The notes beneath the pieces are model-generated. The model was not told the origin of the DNA. It did not search any database and saw nothing but the letters and a program-made list of their open reading frames with translations. From Branchiostoma floridae (taxonomy: Eukaryota > Chordata > Leptocardii > Amphioxiformes > Branchiostomatidae), in NCBI RefSeq assembly GCF_000003815.2, contig NC_049989.1, positions 16,934,287-16,998,286 of the forward strand: a DNA stretch of 64,000 bases, given 5' to 3'. This document shows positions 1 through 10,329 of this stretch, one piece after another (within the stretch, counting starts at the first letter, position 1; the number at the start of each line of letters is the position of its first letter). The position numbers and the translations under genes are program-made.

Positions 1-51
1 TTATGTTAAGCTCGATTCAATTGTTGTTGATGTGGACATTATCGTGACCTG

Positions 52-765
52 GGTGGTATCAAAATAGAAATCCTCCGGTCACTGTGGTTGTCGTTGGCCT
101 TGAATACCTCTGCATTGCGGTAAGGAACGAGTTTTCCACGGGCCTGAAGTATCGGGGTATGTTCTTGCACTACGAATCCGTTGGTCTTTAGAGCTTCTCC
201 AAAAATTCCTCCAAGCACCCAGAAGGAGTGTTGTTAGTAATTGTCAAGTATCACAAGCATGGGAGGATTTGGTCGAGCCTGGAAAATCGATCAACAGCTA
301 CATGTGGAACAGCCATATGCATGTTGAGCTGTCTGGAAAAAGTCACAGAAAACTTGTCCAGTATGCTCGTCCTTATCCCATGTCAGTGCCCGAACAAACA
401 CGCCTGCATTCATGGTGTATCTCTTGAAACACTGATTCTCTAGGTGTTTGGGAATCTTTCTTGTAATTATCTTTATCAGTCGATTCCATAAACCTTCTTA
501 ATATTTCATTACCAGCCTCATCACCTTCCCCATGCAATCCTGCATTGTGTGAGACAGCAATTGCGTGAGCACCATTTGGCTTCTGTACCAGTTCTGATTT
601 TGCCTGCTCAATAACTTCATGCATATTATTAATAGTTAGGCAAAACAAACAAAAAATTGAAATCAATAGCTTACCCATTGCAAGTGTAATTTTCATACAG
701 ACCATGTCAATGCCTGCCTTCTGGTGTAGCTCTCCGCACATAGTGCAATGCTGAAACAGAGACAT
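52..765 (-). pseudogene. Unassigned coding-like remnant
   Basis: Minus-strand reading gives open stretches separated by stops. One block (about 373-765) ends in a region rich in Glu, Asp and Lys and has an internal hydrophobic patch. A second block (about 52-229) reads smoothly and includes the words GEALKTNGFVVQEH and RRISILIPPR. Between them is PPMLVILDNY, which superficially resembles the strand around the second catalytic Asp of DDE transposases (LxILDxxxSH), but no third acidic residue or family signature is visible. I do not recognise the protein. The stops between blocks may be introns or decay. Confidence 0.25.
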
Positions 766-1389
766 GGCATACTTGAGTGAAGGAAACCAGACATTCTATA
801 AGAGGTAAGGAAAATCCTGCTTTATGTCTGTCTGTTGCTGCTTCCTTCAGCCCTCGTTGAAGATGACTTCATGGTTCCGGTTCACAGCGACAGACGTGCA
901 CATCAACGACATGTGGCCGTCCTGTCAAATGATAGAAATATATTTCAATGACAATGACAAGATTTGGAAATAAATCTAGTGTTGAACACTTTGCTTTAAA
1001 ATATGCAGGCTATTAGAAGTATTGTTTTAAAGTCCATACTTGACATTATTATGCTCTCTATTATATCTGGTACATTTTATTTACATGTAAGGGCTTCTTT
1101 ATACCATGTACCACCACCATGTCATCTAACGAAAAGCAACCGATGTGAACTGGCTGATTGCTGACTACCATTGGGCCAGGGCTCCCAGCGTCTAACGTCA
1201 GTTTTCTCCAAATTCATTTTCTTGACAAATGAATCAAGAAATACAACTTGACGAGGTTGACACGAGAGGAACAGACAACAGTGATAACACCACAAGTCCA
1301 TCAATGTCCCTTTGCATCGTGGAAGTAGCAGTACTAGGTCTGGAAATTGGCTTTTTTTTCGTTTACAAATATTATATGGTACACCGATA

Positions 1390-2295
1390 TCTACAATGTT
1401 TGGAGCACTTACAACCGTGCCAGGCAGGACGTTCCACTCAGGGATGATACGCAGAAAAAAATGAGTTTTTATATATGTCGGTACGGGCGAAGATTGGCTG
1501 GTATTTGTGGTCGTGGTTTCCCCGCATGCGCCCTTGGGCTGGCTTGAGTATGCCATTAGTTTCTATATTAATATTATATTTTAAAAAAAGTGAGGCGGGC
1601 GTTCCTCCTCCTTTCGGAGAGAGGACGCCACTTCAGGTCTGTGAGCATTTGTGTTACGCTACTAGTCTGCCGGAAGTCATTAATTGTCACTCGGGCGGCC
1701 CTGCGCTGGACGGCCTCCACCCTTTATCCGTTAGTTGGTGTACGGTTACCAGACGATGGCACTATATTCCAAGTGAGGCCGTACCAGCGCTTTGTAACAA
1801 GTTGCCTTGACCCTTGATGGACAATGGGTCAAGTTGAGTCCAACCACGTCTCAGTGCCAACAACAATGTCTGGTTGCACAGCTTCGCAAAGTTTGTGCAG
1901 TTCAGGTACCTTGTTGCTGATAGATTGAAAATTGATCACGCAGGTCCTGACTGGTTTGGTATGTGTGCTGTCGCGAGGGGGTGGGCTAACAGCTATAGGT
2001 GAGCCGATAGATCTTGCTGGACTAGAACAAGTGCTGGCGTCAGAGGAACAGAAACAACCGGATGTTTCAGATACTGTAGTGTTGAAGAGGCTGGAGCTTA
2101 AGTTAGGTCGGCCGCAGGAGCAGCAAATCCAGGACACATTAGGGTTATTGATGGAACTATAGACCGGTGTTGACATACCCACTCAGTCATTATGGTACCA
2201 GACATCACATGAGTCGCAACAGATGGCATGCCGGCCGTCCACCTTTTCCCACCTGACGGCTCGATGACATACGCCGCAGGGGGTACTTCGGTGCC
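1390..2295 (-). pseudogene. Internally deleted CR1/L2-type LINE
   Basis: Reading from 2295 downward there is a PHD-type zinc finger (CGVC, then [12 protein letters not shown], then WICCSCG). It is followed by the start of an apurinic-type endonuclease domain (INFQSISNK, then PDIVVGTETWLDS near 1830). About 30 bases further on, the sequence jumps to the C-terminal end of a reverse transcriptase (VEAVQRRAARVTINDF and DFRQTSSVTQML at about 1650-1720, then PEWNVLPGTVV near 1420). The rest of the endonuclease and the catalytic reverse transcriptase core are absent, so about 2 kb is missing internally. An in-frame TGA at 2183-2185 replaces the Cys normally following YHND in the PHD finger. Non-LTR retrotransposons of this clade use target-primed reverse transcription; this copy cannot. 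The clade assignment is by motif only. Confidence 0.75.
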
Positions 2296-3033
2296 CTTGG
2301 TCCCGTATTTATCTCTTACCAGGAGGATAATCAGAGTTAGGCTGAAAAGTGTGAATTTAGGTCTGCAGTGGGGTGCCAGTTTACAATAATTAGAGTTAAT
2401 AAAGATAGACTAATGTTAACTTCAGGGAGTGATTGGCATATTGTCCAGCAGTGGAGTTAGCGGGAATGAACTGTTAAAGGATTTACAATTATCGCGAAAC
2501 AGTGAGCTGTTAGTAGAATGATGCCAAGAATCACAAATGTACACGTAGCAAAACACGTGGTCATAATGCTCGACCTGCAGGGGTTCTCTGTTAGCAGGAG
2601 GAATGCCACGCTGGTGAGGGGCAGATTACATGGTAAATATGAAATATAAAATTAAAAGAACAGTACTATTGAATGTAAAATTGGAACGGTCTTAGCGTAT
2701 ATCACATTAATCAAACACTTACTACTGTAACTATTACAACTTGTAAAGGTGCAAAAAAAGCAGTTTACTTAATTTTTGTTCTCTTTTCACTGTATAGCAG
2801 GTAAATGTTTTGCAATACTAAGAACAAATATGCATAATTTTTGTTTACCTAATGTGCTTGTATATTGCAAGTTTTGCAAAATGGTAATGACATTTAGCAG
2901 GTTTCTTATCATTCCTTGTTAGAATAACATAACCAAAGAAACAATAGCTAAAGTATGCAAATGTGACTTGCCTGCGTGATCATATACATAACATATACAT
3001 ATGCATTGAGAATATTAGGACCACAGGAAATAT
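2296..3033. other. AT-rich stretch, no gene seen
   Basis: No convincing reading frame, RNA gene or repeat was recognised. The sequence becomes AT-rich after about 2640, with short homopolymer runs. Confidence 0.5.
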
Positions 3034-3525
3034 TCACTCATTGAATATATAGGTGAATCTGGTCCCTATTAACATCCTGGGGATACGCGTATACTCGAGC
3101 CTCAGTAGTATAATATGAAATCTTATGGACAAAAACGTCTCAAACTGGCCATTAGTATTGTGCATGGTTCCGTCTGGTCGTCCACTGATAGGGTCCGAGA
3201 TAGGACTAGGAGAACTTTTCCGCCTGCCATTTATTTCCCGTTGTCTTCTGAAAATGCACCACTGACCCCTTCGAATTCCTCGCCTCAAGCCACCTTTTCT
3301 TGCAGTACAAGACAGTGCGGCCGCTCTCGTACATCTCCTCTTTTGTCTTCTGACGTGGCAAACTTAATTTGTCCAGACCCACCCGCCTCTCACACAGTTT
3401 CGCCCGTCAGGGGGGGTACTTCAGAGGAACCGGTAGTTGTCGAGATAGAAGAGTTCCGGCATCTAGTCGACAGGCTTAGTCAGATAGGCGTTTGTGCCAG
3501 ACGGGGTGCTAGGTCCTGATAGCTG
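3034..3525. other. Overlapping open frames, strand undecided
   Basis: The stretch has higher GC than its surroundings and is open on both strands. The plus frame (3115-3519) is rich in Ser, Pro and Thr and ends in an acidic segment (VVVEIEEFRHLVDRL). The minus strand has a basic, Arg-rich frame plus a second frame with KTKEEMYESGRTVLY. It lies directly below the exon-like blocks at 4.1-5.8 kb and may be a further exon of that gene, but no clean splice pair was identified. Confidence 0.2.
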
Positions 3526-4117
3526 AAAAAATTATGGTGCAGTCTAGTCTATGAATTCAGGCGATATGATAATGATGATATAGTCTCACCTTGGTTGCAA
3601 GATTTTTTCGAACCAGTGAAGTCAAAATGAGAATACACATCACCTGCCAAACATTCTTTTTATTCGCTTCTCAGTGTTCCATATACACCAGGCAATCACA
3701 TTAGTAACAGCATGTTGTTGTATCAGATTGTCTTAAAATGATTAAAAACAAAGCATTTATGAATGTCAAGAAAACGATATTAAATTTGATAACAATGAGA
3801 TATTTCCAACTTACAGGCGATCCGGGTGGCATTAATCACACTTATTCAGTTTTACAAGGGTTAATTAACTGGTAGAATTATTCAATACAAGTAAACATAC
3901 CTGGAAAAACGGTTGAACAATTAAAAAAAACACTAACTCACTGGGATCGTAACTACTAGTAAACCGTGTTTACATAGTATCTAAAAGGACAAACAAATGT
4001 TGACATAAATTACTCAAATTGGTTGTTGCAAACGACTATTCTGCGGCTACAAACTTGAGTTTGAAAACTGCTACACTAAAGTAATTAAACAAAATCTACT
4101 CCTAATTGCCTGTCGCC

Positions 4118-4486
4118 CTACTTGCTATCTAACTCCAGCCTCAGCTCGCTGATGTCAGTTGCTGATGCTCTGCCGTTCTGATACCTTTTGCTGATCGCCC
4201 ACTCCGGGGTCTCCTCCGGTACTTTTCTGTCCGAAAGCTCACCAGACGCGATTCGAGGCGAGCCCCGAAGTGGCACGACAGCGTCCAGCGACTCCTTGAT
4301 TTTGGTCATCTTTCCTGACTACCAGGCCAGCTTTCTCACCTTGAAGGTTTTCGGTCCCTCCACTTCACTGTCTGAAGACTCCGACGACATGAAGTCTTTG
4401 TGGAGTGTCTCCTCTGCCCGCCTCCTAGACTTATCTGACCAGTTGTCCCGTGCCAGGTCGTACGCCTTTCGTCGTCTCGCCAGTTT
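4118..4486 (-). CDS. Exon of unrecognised basic/acidic nuclear-type protein (premature stop)
   Basis: The exon follows an acceptor ending TTTTAG at 4487-4488. It encodes a basic, Arg/Lys-rich stretch (KLARRRKAYDLARDNW), then a Ser/Asp/Glu cluster (MSSESSDSEVEG), then FKVRKLAW. A TAG at 4319-4321 interrupts the frame exactly there. Beyond it the same frame stays open to a stop at 4118 (SGKMTKIKESLDAVV, then VPEETPEWAI). The order 'acidic cluster, (F/V)V+(+/P)xxW, then a helical K/R-rich segment' recurs at 14.6-14.98 kb, so the two are probably related. It joins in phase to exons at 4921-5030 and 5730-5798. The stop suggests a pseudogene or a null allele. Function is unknown. Confidence 0.5.
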
Positions 4487-4920
4487 CTAAAATGATATGA
4501 GCCTGATGTCAAACATTTCTCCATGGTGAAATATGTGCTAGACAGTCAGCTATCAATTGTTTACGTCACTTAGTTTGCAATACGATGGCTAAAATGTGCT
4601 TTTTGGTGCAAGAATAATTTTTAAAAAATGTAATGCATGCAAATTGGTATGTATGCCTGTGGTATGGAGTGAAATATTATTAAACAATGCAATAGATGGT
4701 AACCGTGCTTGAAGAGAGAATCTCCTGTATCTTATAAGTATTTTTCCTCGTTATAAAGAAATTCCGGCTTTCAGTAACATTGTGGCGTTATTTTCCTGGA
4801 GCAACCCATAGCATTGAAGAGTTCATGAGAACAAAACAAAACTTCAGAATCACCATTTTATATGTTAACTTTCAATCCTACAGGTATTGCGCTTTGATAT
4901 TACATGTATATAAGACTAAC

Positions 4921-5030
4921 CTGTTGCTGCCTCCCGTTTCTTTTGACCGAGTGTCGGTGCTCCGCATACTTTCCCTTCTGGGCCCGCACCTGGCCATCCC
5001 TCTTGGATCTACTGTACCTCTTGGCAGCAT
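4921..5030 (-). CDS. Internal exon, basic protein
   Basis: This 110-bp minus-strand exon has clean borders: an acceptor (TTCATTCTAG before 5030) and a donor (CAG|GTTAGT after 4921). It encodes a strongly basic segment (AAKRYSRSKRDGQ, then KYAEHRHSVKRNGRQQQ). Its 5' phase fits the single base left by the exon at 5730-5798, and its 3' end is phase 0 into 4118-4486. The protein is unrecognised; composition suggests a nucleic-acid-associated or coiled region. Confidence 0.5.
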
Positions 5031-5729
5031 CTAGAATGAAGGAAAATGACTTAAAACTTGCAGGCAAATCGGTTTCTACTACTGGATAAGAGTTTAATTC
5101 CGGACATGAATTTACAAAGAGGGCCAATACTGCTATTACTGTAATGGTTAATCTCTGATACTGATGACTTTTTAAAGATGTCAAGAAATCATGAGTTTCT
5201 TTCGATCAATTACGGCTTGAATAGTACAGGTATTTACTGGACCATCCCTTACGTCCGAAAATGACAGTATCCTGAGTATTTCGAATTGAAGAGCAGGCCA
5301 AACTGGAGTGGATACTCCTACCGGACTGAACAACTCTACTCTACTCAACTCTACTCCTGAGATGTCGTTGGGAAAACCGGTTTAACCTGAGTCAATAAGA
5401 CTTAGTCTACATATGCGAAGGTGTTTGAATAGTTCATATAGTTTCTAGTGCTACGCAATAGAAACTAAGATTATTTTGTAAAAGTATCGTTGACACCGTG
5501 ACGTTTCTGCCGTAGAGGTTTAAGATCCAGTGCTATTTGCACAATACATGCAATTTAGTGCTTCAATCCTGCTGCAGCATTACATAGTTGCATCTTGCAC
5601 TGACGAAAGGGAGCCATATAAAACATAGTGAACATGTTAAACGGTACATGTGGTACTAATATCATGTCATGACAATGACATGGTAAGAGAAACGGTTTAA
5701 TTGTTTTAAACAAATAAATGTTGCCTTAC

Positions 5730-5798
5730 CATTCAGTAAGCCGAAAGCCCTGAAAGTCGCCTTTTTTTCATCAGTCGGTACACCTTGCGCGAGGCATC
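5730..5798 (-). CDS. Short internal exon
   Basis: This 69-bp exon lies between an acceptor (TTTTACAG) and a strong donor (AATG|GTAAGG). The open frame reads CLAQGVPTDEKKATFRAF and leaves one base that is completed in frame by the exon at 4921-5030. Phase agreement over three consecutive exons (5730-5798, 4921-5030, 4118-4486) is the main evidence that this is a genuine spliced gene, now carrying a stop. An L1/Tx1-type LINE tail lies in the intron just upstream (5815-6233). Confidence 0.5.
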
Positions 5799-5814
5799 CT
5801 GTAAAACATTTTAA

Positions 5815-6233
5815 ACAAATTTTTATTTTTATTTTTTAAAAACTTTATCCAGATGAAAAAAAAAATGCAATACAAGAAAAATTGAACAAGAACATACAAG
5901 TGCACATACACTGAGAGGTGAGTACTTGTGGTAGTGATATTACAGAAACAGGTTTAAGGGTTCCCGATTTTTGTTATGTTTACTTATTTTGTTTTTAGCT
6001 GTTGCAATATTTTTTTTCCATTTTATGTTCATATTTAACGAAGGCAATAAACATGTGGATGGATATATTCGATGTCTCCCGGTTTTATAGATATATATCT
6101 TGCCCAATAGAATTATAACATTAGCAATTACTGGTGTTTCACTTGATAAATCCCCCAGTAATACATTCAATGGGTTGTTGATATCTAGGTAGTGTCCTGT
6201 TATGCAATTATACCAAATTTTAACCTTTGGTGA
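5815..6233 (-). mobile_element. 5'-truncated L1/Tx1-type LINE, 3' end
   Basis: The last roughly 75 codons of the LINE ORF2 plus its 3' UTR are present on the minus strand (5940-6170 encodes SSETPVIANVIILLGKIYIY). The stretch is closely similar along its length to the 3' end of the longer copy at 33.85-34.24 kb. The element is cut off near 6233, as expected from incomplete target-primed reverse transcription. A T-rich stretch at 5818-5840 corresponds to its A-rich tail. No secure target-site duplication was found. Confidence 0.8.
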
Positions 6234-6329
6234 GCAGACCTGACTTGCCTCTTGAAAATGATGTGTTATTGCACAAATGGTGAGCAGCAGATCAGTACTT
6301 TGTCAATGTCATGTGGTAGAAATGACTTT

Positions 6330-6850
6330 TTATGTGGTAGAAATGAGTAAACCCACGCTGGTGAGAAACCCCACATGTGTGAAGAGTGCACAGGAAAAAA
6401 AATAAACGTTGGAACATAGCAATCACACGGAGTAGTGCAGTGGGAGGACTGCAAAGAAAAAATATCGAAATGTATATGTAACTTTCTAATGTGCAGAAAT
6501 GAGTGAACTTAACTGGTGAGAAGTCTGCAAGTGTGAAGAGTGCACACAGAATATAAAGTTGAACAAGTTTTTTTTTATTGCAGTCGGTCAAGCTTATATA
6601 TATAAGTAAACACACTTTGAATATTGAAATGTTTGAAGCTTTGTGGTAGGCAGACACGAGTGATCTCACAGGTGTGAAGTATCTAACCAAAAATTTAAAA
6701 TGTGTTTTGGATTTTTATTGGATATACGAGAAAGAAATCACGCTGGTGAGAAAGGGGAAAAAGTAAGAAGTGCACACAAAATATTTGAACATTATAGACA
6801 GTGTGTGTGACTTTGTACTAGATCAAGTCACGCCGGTGATCTATGTTTGG
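6330..6850 (+). pseudogene. Decayed C2H2 zinc-finger linkers
   Basis: The plus strand repeatedly shows worn copies of the Krueppel inter-finger linker. At 6351-6389 the sequence reads THAGEKPHMCEEC, an almost canonical H-linker-C-x2-C. Weaker copies occur near 6505-6545 (TGGTGAGAAG followed by TGTGAAGAGTGC), 6665-6680, 6740-6770 (NHAGEKGEK) and 6828-6842. The residues between fingers do not remain open, so this is the wreck of a finger array rather than a gene. Finger remnants also occur at 9.4-9.76 kb, but on the opposite strand. Confidence 0.5.
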
Positions 6851-7284
6851 GCATCAATTGATAATCGGTTCTTATGATGACTGATCTCCCAAAGTGTCCC
6901 GGAACTAAAGCGGAGATTAGCTGTAGGCTGTTCTGACTTTGTGGGTATTAAAGACATCTGACCTATCCCAAATGTACTCTATTCCAGTATAGAATGCCAT
7001 TTAAAGTGAAAATATCTACACATTGTCAATGATATATGATGAATAAAAAATGAATTCTCAAGGAACAGCAACCTAAATTACAATTCTACATTAGACGCAC
7101 GTGTAAAGGGAATACTAGGCACTACTACATGAATTACAATTCTACATTTATTTAGCTAAAGGCACACATGTAGATGAAATACTATCTACTGATTCTCAAT
7201 AAACAGAAAAATAAATACAATTCAGCTATAGGCACACATGTATAAGAAAAATATCTTTAACTGATACATATATTTTCTTTGCTA

Positions 7285-7458
7285 CTGTTGTACGGCAGCC
7301 TGAAGAATGGTGCCCTGTGCCTGTCCGTTTGTCGTAGGTTTGCCGAAAAATACGAAACCCTCAGCTTCCCCTGGCTACTTAATGTTCGTCATCTCAAACG
7401 GTCTGGCATCAGTCGCCACCACCACGCTTTTACCGCGGAAGTGGCTGATCACGCGCTT
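7285..7458 (-). CDS. Exon-like block with in-frame stop
   Basis: A strong acceptor (TTTTTTTCTGCCCACAG) precedes 7458. The frame reads KRVISHFRGKSVVATDAR and continues PFEMTNIK to a TAG at 7375-7377. The same frame is open again after it (PGEAEGFVFFGKPT). It joins in phase 0 to the block at 7740-7837. The stop looks like a single-base change from CAG. I do not recognise the domain. Confidence 0.4.
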
Positions 7459-7739
7459 CTGTGGGCAGAAAAAAATCATGTTGTAAACATACTATAAACG
7501 TTTGAGACAAAAAGTTGCGTTGCATTGTCTTATCGACAACGTTAACACAGAACCACCATGATGGTTTTAAAAGAAAGTTTCTTTAGAAAGAAAGCTTATC
7601 TGTACAGTCATCTAAAAACATACTGTGCTTCATTATAATTAAAATTTCTGGCGGGATTATTGATTGTAAACTGTGCTACAGGAATTCACATACAAGTAAC
7701 CAATGCCATTATATTATTATGCAAAAAGACAGTGCTCAC

Positions 7740-7837
7740 GTCGGGCATACGCTCCCGGTCAAAGTGAACATTGACGTGGTAGCTTCGGCCGTCACTCCGT
7801 ACCCCGCAGAAGATCTTGTCCAACACGTCCTAGCTGG
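7740..7837 (-). CDS. Exon-like block
   Basis: The block has a polypyrimidine-rich acceptor (CCCCCTCCCCCTCAG) and a textbook donor (GAC|GTGAGC at 7739/7740). It encodes DVLDKIFCGVRSDGRSYHVN followed by VHFDRERMPD, then splices in phase to 7285-7458. With the first acceptor, a TAG falls in frame a few codons in; an alternative acceptor eight bases later (CTAG|GACGTG) avoids it. The family is unknown. Confidence 0.4.
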
Positions 7838-7859
7838 CTGAGGGGGAGGGGGGTGAGAT

Positions 7860-7981
7860 CGATGCTCGTGTACTGCCCAGCCTGTTTCTCTCAGCTTCCG
7901 TCCTTTCTTCAGAGCCCGGTCACGGTCATGGAAGTTTAACAGTCTGACTAGTAGAGGCGGGTTCGGTCTCGTCTTGGTTGG
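7860..7981 (-). pseudogene. LINE ORF1p-like fragment
   Basis: Following a CAG at 7982-7984, the minus strand reads PNPPLLVRLLNFHDRDRALK, then KGRKL. This matches the pattern of the C-terminal RNA-binding part of L1/Tx1-type ORF1 proteins (xxIVRFLNYxDRxxIL+xARK). It is too short for a firm call. Either it is a LINE remnant lying between the other blocks, or a real exon with a chance resemblance. Confidence 0.3.
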
Positions 7982-8427
7982 CTGCGACAGGCGAATTTTA
8001 AAATTGTGTCCCGAATTTTAACGTGTGAATTAATGTTCTAATTACAAAGTTTGTTTATGCTCAGCTTACTTGCATCCATTCATGAGATTTTATGGAGGGG
8101 AGCTTAGAGAAGAAATGCTTCGGTCTCCACACGTACCCGTGTGGCACCCGGAGCTGAAGGCGTCGTTGGTCGGCTGTCTTGATCTGAGGCCTCCCTTGGA
8201 TTCATGCCGGGTTGGAGACGTTCACCTTCTAATTAACCCCCCACCGAATTCCTTTCCTCTTGGTTAGCGGAAGCAGCATTCTCCTGTGGCGCCCCATTCT
8301 GTGGTGCCCCTTCCTGGTGTAGGTGAACCGGCCCAGGGACTGCTCTGACTGTAGGGTCATTGATGCATCAACGTGCCCGTTGACCCAAGCATGGTCTTTC
8401 GTCACAACAATTAAAAAAAAAAAGCTT

Positions 8428-8655
8428 TTAGATGGTTAGCTTCCTCTTCCACAGAATTTCGTTCTCCTTTATCCATTCTAACAAGGCCGTCTCTACATCG
8501 GCATTGAGGGGAAAAGCTTGTCTTCTTCGCTCTTGGTTTCTTGGGTCCTGACACTGAATTGGTGATGAGTGACCGCGGTCTGTCACGACTGGAGCTTTTT
8601 CTGGGGCAGTGTCTCCCAAGCTATCCATAAAAGTTATCACGCTGGGTTCAATCAA
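8428..8655 (-). CDS. Small open frame with MADF/SANT-like word
   Basis: This 75-codon minus-strand frame begins MIEPSVITFMDSLGD. It ends with VETALLEWIKENEILWKRK, the kind of helix that opens MADF/Myb-SANT-like DNA-binding domains found in transcription factors and transposases. Only the first helix is present, so the exon either continues elsewhere or is a fragment. It is the upstream-most block of the minus-strand gene region at 3-8.7 kb. Confidence 0.3.
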   Translation of the reverse strand: MIEPSVITFMDSLGDTAPEKAPVVTDRGHSSPIQCQDPRNQERRRQAFPLNADVETALLEWIKENEILWKRKLTI

Positions 8656-8850
8656 TCAATAAATCAATGACCTTTATTTATACTAGAAGAAGCCCTGTCG
8701 GCCTTTAGCCGGTCTTCCCAGAGGTCCACTGGAGGGGAGGGATCACGGGAAAAATGAATAGATTAATCAATTAATTAATTAATTGGTTCATACAAAATAA
8801 CTATTTACACTAAATACTTTACAATCATAATATCAAACTCTTAGTGGTGG
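8656..8850. repeat. Retroposon-tail-like sequence
   Basis: Repeated CAATCAAT and TTAATTAATTAA words and a CTTTATTTATAC stretch resemble the 3' tails of LINEs and SINEs. No body was recognised. Confidence 0.25.
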
Positions 8851-9443
8851 TCCGGTCCGTAAGTCAGAGCTAGTTTCTGCTGGGTGGTCCACCATTTGGT
8901 CACCTGCACAACGGACCTGGGTGACGTGTTTGTAAAGCCATTACTACTTCTGGAATTGACATCGACCGCTTAAGACGGGGGATGATGGGGGTGTAAGTGT
9001 AGACGGACGTGGAGACTTTGGGTTCCTTGCACTTTTGACAGCAAACCAACCTTTCATTCTCGGAGGTGTAAAGTACGAATTTGTTCTTTCACGTTCCCAC
9101 CTTTTCAATCGGTGTCAGTAGCGAACTGATCACCGCTTATGCTTCCGCAATGGAGCGGGGAAGGATGTTGGGATTGTGGAGAATGTGGTCTGTCAGTGGC
9201 CTTGACAACACAGTCATGAGGGTGCAGGAAACAAAAAACTGAAGTAGAAACGAACATGTCTGTTTAGAATGTAAGATGAGAAACAAGGAATGACGAAAAA
9301 AGCCGTTGTTCATTAGTGGCAAACCGTAAAACAGGTATATCAAAGCGCAGACGGAAAAAAAGAACTTTACGACATCAATGTAACGGAACCAGTAAAATTG
9401 AACATGTACTGACGTCACTAAAATGAAAGAAACTTAACCCCCT

Positions 9444-9757
9444 AGGTGTGAGCCTCTAGATGCTTCATCAGTTTTTCTTTCGTAGCAATCCTCTTGCCGC
9501 ACGCCCCAAACATATGTATCTCCTGGTTGGCTACGCCCGTGTACAGTCAACAGATGACCGAAGTCTGAAGGATGCTGTGCACACTTTACATTTGTAAGGT
9601 GTATGTCCTCAAGTGTTCATTCGAGACACACAGCATTGCAAACACCTTTCCACACCATCCACAGCCGTACGGTTTCTCCGGTGTACTGGATCTTCATATG
9701 CACTTGGAGACTGTCTCTCCTGCAGAATCCCTTCACAATGCATTCCTCACAATTAAC
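9444..9757 (-). pseudogene. Decayed C2H2 zinc-finger array (three fingers)
   Basis: Three consecutive finger-like units read on the minus strand. The first is VNCEECIVKGFCRRDSLQVH (C-x2-C-x12-H) followed by the linker YTGE. After a two-base frame slip comes PYGCGWCGKVF with a downstream HLRTYT, in which the last His has become Tyr. The third reads FGACGKRIATKEKLMKHLEA followed by HT, with its first Cys replaced by Phe. C2H2 fingers bind DNA through one zinc per unit. Here each unit has lost a ligand or the frame, so the array is a pseudogene. Confidence 0.6.
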
Positions 9758-9889
9758 TCTGTCGTCTGCCCATTAGGGTCACTTCTTGACACATTTATTC
9801 GGTTGTTCAAAATAGTACTGACTATACTTTCTGATTTTAGTTGGCCATAATGCTTACACAAAATCTTTTGAACAGGCTGTTTTTACAAA

Positions 9890-10320
9890 CTGGGTCGATC
9901 TTAGTGCTGTGTTAGCTCTACTACCTTTTTGTCCACAATGGCATTTTGTCCGCAATGCCTATCTGTTCCACTGAGTAAATGAATTGGGTCATGATAATTT
10001 AACCAGTTGGATACCTTTCTAAAGAAGTCATTTCTTTCCTTGGTTCTATTCGGGTCATATAAGTTCACGAGACAAAGCTATACACCCTCAATAGTACGGT
10101 TTTAGAGGAGTGTTTTGCCATTACAATCTACGAAAGTAAAATGTAGGGCAAAATCAAGTGTGAGTTTAATCAGATCCGAAGCTCTGAAAGCTTGGACCTT
10201 ATCATTTTAGTAAGAACTTCTCTGATGTCATTGGTGAAATGTGCTTCCTGGAGAAATATTACGTCAGTTTTTGCCTTCTTACATATGAAAATATTAAACC
10301 CCTTTTGTTTGACTCCTCTT
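9890..10320 (-). pseudogene. L1/Tx1-type LINE endonuclease fragment
   Basis: Near 10230-10275 the minus strand reads KAKTDVIFLQEAHFTND, the diagnostic first strand and QExH motif of L1-clade apurinic-like endonucleases. Downstream the homology continues in patches with stops (LERYPTG). It is an N-terminal ORF2 fragment of the same broad class as the copies at 5.8 and 33.9-38.3 kb. Confidence 0.5.
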
Positions 10321-10329
10321 TCTCGAGGA

